From contig CAJMBB010000088.1 of assembly GCA_905211615.1 (NCBI GenBank), forward strand, positions 1 to 7,995: a stretch of DNA of 7,995 bases, written 5' to 3'. A program made the translations under genes and the position numbers. Below the pieces are notes generated by a model. That model did not search any database and was not told the origin of the DNA. It worked only from the letters and a program-made list of their open reading frames with translations. Positions 5,804 through 7,995 of the stretch are shown here, in pieces (the first letter of the stretch is position 1; the number at the start of each line of letters is the position of its first letter). The stretch comes from an uncultured Collinsella sp. (GTDB lineage: Bacteria > Actinomycetota > Coriobacteriia > Coriobacteriales > Coriobacteriaceae).

Positions 5804-6895
5804 ATGGATTTACTGATTGATATTCTGCTCGACGCCGGCAAGGACACGCTGTCGCTGGTGCCGTTTTTGTTGGTGACGTATCTTGCTCTCGAGACACTTG
5901 AGCACGTTGCGGGCGACCGCGTCAACGGCGCTATCAAGCGCGCCGGCGCTGCGGGTCCCGTGGTTGGCTCGCTGCTGGGCATTGTGCCGCAGTGCGGATT
6001 TTCGGCCATGGCAGCAACGCTGTACGCCGGCCGTGTCGTGACCTTGGGCACGTTGGTGGCGGTGTTCCTTTCGACCTCCGACGAGATGCTGCCGCTGCTA
6101 CTTGCCGAGCAGGTTCCCGTGCAGACTATGGCGATGCTTTTGGCTTCGAAAGCGCTGATCGCACTGGTCACGGGTTTTATCGTGGACGCTGCCATTCGCG
6201 GCCTGCGCCGTAACGCCCGCGCGCACGCGGCGATTCGCCGTACCGTGCTGGGAACCGCGGCCAACCCGGCCCACGTGAACTGCGCGCACGACGACCACAG
6301 CGGTGGTGACATCATCGACGAGGTGGCCGAGGCAGGCGTGAGCGCCGACCACATCCACGAGCTGTGCGAGCGCGACCATTGCGGTTGTGATGATGAAGAT
6401 GAACACGAGCACGACCACGGACACAGCCATGATCACGGTCACACGGGCGAGCATGAGCACCACCACGGCCACAGCCACGACCACTCCCACGAGGGCGCGC
6501 CCGTTCTGTCGATTATCCGCAGCGCGATCTCGCACACTGTGCAGGTTTCGGTTTTTATTTTCCTGGTGACGCTGGTCCTGGTCGCCGTGCTCGAGACCTT
6601 CGGCGAGTCCGCGATCGAGCAGTTCCTGTGTGGCAACGAGACGCTCGCCGTCTTGGGTTCGGCGCTTGTCGGGCTGATTCCCAATTGCTCGGCGAGCGTG
6701 GTCATTACGCAACTATATCTGGAAGGCGCGCTGCAACTGGCGCCGATGCTCGCCGGCACGCTCATTTCCGCCGGCGTGGGTTATCTGGTGCTGTTCCGCA
6801 CCAACCGCAGCGCCCGCGAAAATGCCGTGTTCCTGATCATGATGTACGTCATCGGCGCTGGCTGGGGCCTCATCCTCTCCGCCGTTGGCCTTTAA
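5804..6895 (+). CDS. Heavy-metal (putative manganese) permease with His-rich loop, ArsP_2-like
   Basis: This 363-residue membrane protein resembles the ArsP_2 / putative manganese transporter family (10-TM heavy-metal exporters). It has two related halves around a soluble loop. The first half contains GIVPQCGFS (59-67) and the second GLIPNCSAS (290-298), each following an LET/LEH segment and each with a Pro-polar-Cys core, the sign of an internal duplication. STSDEMLP (90-97) is another conserved patch. The loop (about 133-235) has Cys160, Cys188, Cys193 and Cys195, and a run at 201-229 with 15 His in 29 residues mixed with Asp/Glu, suitable for binding Zn, Mn, Ni or Co. The start at 5804 has GAAAGG about 11 nt upstream, a little long. 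It is transcribed away from the exonuclease gene and converges on the YaiI gene. The transported ion and direction are family-level inference. Confidence 0.88.
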   Translation: MDLLIDILLDAGKDTLSLVPFLLVTYLALETLEHVAGDRVNGAIKRAGAAGPVVGSLLGIVPQCGFSAMAATLYAGRVVTLGTLVAVFLSTSDEMLPLLLAEQVPVQTMAMLLASKALIALVTGFIVDAAIRGLRRNARAHAAIRRTVLGTAANPAHVNCAHDDHSGGDIIDEVAEAGVSADHIHELCERDHCGCDDEDEHEHDHGHSHDHGHTGEHEHHHGHSHDHSHEGAPVLSIIRSAISHTVQVSVFIFLVTLVLVAVLETFGESAIEQFLCGNETLAVLGSALVGLIPNCSASVVITQLYLEGALQLAPMLAGTLISAGVGYLVLFRTNRSARENAVFLIMMYVIGAGWGLILSAVGL

Positions 6896-6926
6896 GTAGA
6901 TTATTGGGACACGTCTTACGATCTAC
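6896..6926 (+). repeat. Degenerate GTAGAT...ATCTAC inverted repeat after the permease gene
   Basis: GTAGAT and ATCTAC frame an imperfect stem that begins immediately after the permease stop codon. It has the same length and outer bases as the perfect hairpin at 6963-6999, from which it differs mainly in the loop and inner stem. No T-run follows, so it is at best a weak terminator for the permease transcript. Confidence 0.4.
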
Positions 6927-6962
6927 CCCTGTGACCAGGGCATTTCCCGCTGCCAAAACAAA

Positions 6963-6999
6963 AAGGTAGATTTTTAGGCATGTCCTAAAAATCTACCTT
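6963..6999 (-). terminator. Rho-independent terminator of the DUF308-YaiI transcript
   Basis: AAGGTAGATTTTTAGG and its exact complement form a perfect 16-bp stem around a 5-nt loop. On the minus strand it starts 3 nt after the YaiI stop codon and is followed by TTTTTGTTTTGG, a U-rich tail. It could also slow plus-strand transcripts from the convergent permease gene, but no T-tract follows on that side. Confidence 0.9.
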
Positions 7000-7001
7000 G
7001 G

Positions 7002-7484
7002 TTAGTGCAGCAACTCGGTGAGGTTGCGTTTAAAGCGAGCGCGGTCTTCGCTGGTAAATGCTGCCGGACCGCGAGTGCGTCCGCCGGCACGGCGTACCTT
7101 CTTTTCCTCGTGGCGAATAAACAGCTGCATGTCGATAGTCGCCTTGTCGTACACGCGCCCGCGCACACCGATGGCGGCGGCATCGCGCCCGAGCACCATG
7201 CTCGCCAAGCCAATGTCCTGCGTCACGACCACGTCGCCCGCCTGCAGGCGTTCGACAATGGCAAAGTCGGCGCTGTCGGCGCCCACGCTCACATCGAGCG
7301 TCGTGACCCAAAATCCGCGTCGCGCGTGCTCGGCATCGCGCGGGTCGTCGCGGCGAATGTGCCGTTCCAGGTTTTGCGTGCTGTTGCCGGCGATAACAAC
7401 GGCGACGCCCGCCCGCCGCGCGCAGTCAATCGACTCGCGCGTGACCGGGCAGGCGTCTGCATCAATAAAGAGCGTTCGTGGCAT
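7002..7484 (-). CDS. YaiI/YqxD (UPF0178, DUF188) family protein
   Basis: The 160-residue product matches the whole length of the YaiI/UPF0178 family, cytosolic proteins of unknown biochemical role with a PIN-like nuclease fold. Recognisable family segments are FIDADACPV (6-14), VGADSADFAIVE (67-78), GDVVVTQDIGLA (83-94), and the C-terminal RHEEKKVRRAGGRTRGP followed by F-K-R-N-L. Asp8, Asp10, Asp70, Asp73 and Asp90 would form the acidic cluster of a PIN-like site. The ATG at 7484 directly follows the TAG of the upstream membrane-protein gene (TAGATG) and lacks a clear ribosome binding site, so translation is probably coupled to that gene. Confidence 0.93.
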   Translation of the reverse strand: MPRTLFIDADACPVTRESIDCARRAGVAVVIAGNSTQNLERHIRRDDPRDAEHARRGFWVTTLDVSVGADSADFAIVERLQAGDVVVTQDIGLASMVLGRDAAAIGVRGRVYDKATIDMQLFIRHEEKKVRRAGGRTRGPAAFTSEDRARFKRNLTELLH

Positions 7485-7995
7485 CTAGTGCACCAGTTTG
7501 CCAAATTGAATAGCACGAACAATCAGCGTTACGCCAAACACCAGCAGCGCGGCGCCGCTAAAGATGACGAGCATCTTGGCCGACCACAGCGGATAGATAA
7601 ACACGAACATGCCGGCGATGATGGAGAGTGCGCCGCTCAGGATGGCGAGGGCGCGGTTGGACGAAAGCTCGGACTCCAGAATGGACATGACACCTTCGAC
7701 AATCCAGCCAAAGCCGGCCACGATAACCACCATCGTGGTGAGCGTCGCGGTCGAGAAGGCCTGGTTGCGCAGGATTATGACGCCGCCCAAGATAATGAGT
7801 AGGTTGGAGATGATGCTCGTCACGCGCCAGCCGGTGGGCAGCAGCGGCTCAAAAATGGCAGTGAACAGCCTGATGGCAGCAGTGATTACAAAGTAAAAAC
7901 CCAGGACAGTCGTTAAAAAGACGAGGGACTTGGCGGGTGCAAAAAGCGGCTCTTCGGTGGTTTCTGTGGGAGAGATTCCGGCATAGGCCCAGCTC
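7485..7995 (-). CDS. DUF308 (HdeD-like) membrane protein, 5' end outside window
   Basis: The frame stays open from the window edge (7994) to the TAG at 7485, giving 169 visible residues. A GTG at 7823 is possible as a start but has no ribosome binding site, and the sequence before it (KSLVFLTTVLGFYFVITAAI) is clearly a membrane helix, so the true start lies beyond the edge. About five hydrophobic helices are visible (residues 24-48, 58-77, 85-107, 114-135 and 138-163 of the visible part), in the repeating Gly-rich LLIILGG / ILSGALSIIAG / IFSGAALLVFG pattern of DUF308/HdeD proteins. In enterobacteria HdeD is linked to acid resistance; the role here is unknown. The preceding visible residues (PTETTEEP) look like a cytosolic or linker segment. 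It is in one transcript with the YaiI gene. Confidence 0.85.
   Translation of the reverse strand, partial: SWAYAGISPTETTEEPLFAPAKSLVFLTTVLGFYFVITAAIRLFTAIFEPLLPTGWRVTSIISNLLIILGGVIILRNQAFSTATLTTMVVIVAGFGWIVEGVMSILESELSSNRALAILSGALSIIAGMFVFIYPLWSAKMLVIFSGAALLVFGVTLIVRAIQFGKLVH

Noticed and set aside
6098..6712. Minus-strand Val-rich open frame opposite the permease
   Set aside because: Its Val/Ala runs are the reverse complement of the His/Asp codons of the permease loop; no start signal.
1..7995. CRISPR array, tRNA, rRNA or insertion sequence
   Set aside because: No regularly spaced repeats, no cloverleaf or rRNA-like segments, and no transposase were seen on either strand.

Overview
This window looks like chromosome from a moderately GC-rich Gram-positive actinobacterium. 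The protein character (short acidic proteins, a DUF308 protein next to a YaiI protein, a Coriobacteria-style PD-(D/E)XK protein) suggests a Coriobacteriia gut organism such as Collinsella. That assignment is inference from protein style, not from a marker gene.

Region 1 (1-2880, minus strand) is a metal-efflux locus. In transcription order it holds an ArsR/SmtB-type repressor with a complete alpha-5 metal site, a free-standing 72-residue HMA metal-binding protein with a DCxxC site, and a P1B-2 (Zn/Cd/Pb) ATPase. The ATPase has no N-terminal HMA domain and starts with a polybasic tail instead. A consensus promoter (TTGACA, 16 bp, TATAAT) precedes the repressor gene. Two palindromes of the form ATATGA-N8-TCATAT lie over and just downstream of it, and a third copy lies directly in front of the ATPase. 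The likely circuit is that metal binding releases the repressor, and the HMA protein and ATPase then capture and export the metal.

Region 2 (about 2880-4695) is visibly poorer in GC. It holds one gene for a 396-residue protein of unknown role with a PD-(D/E)XK-like nuclease core, flanked by two gene-free stretches. It reads like an acquired or accessory insertion.

Region 3 (4696-5631, minus strand) is a DEDDh (DnaQ-type) exonuclease gene split by an apparent one-base frameshift, followed by a strong hairpin.

Region 4 (5632-6895, plus strand) is a divergent gene for a heavy-metal (putative manganese) permease of the ArsP_2 type. It has a very histidine-rich loop and a 30-bp-period direct repeat in its promoter region.

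Region 5 (6896-7995, minus strand) has two related GTAGAT...ATCTAC inverted repeats at the convergent gene ends, then a YaiI/UPF0178 protein and a DUF308 (HdeD-like) membrane protein. The last two abut in the same transcript, and the membrane protein runs off the window edge.
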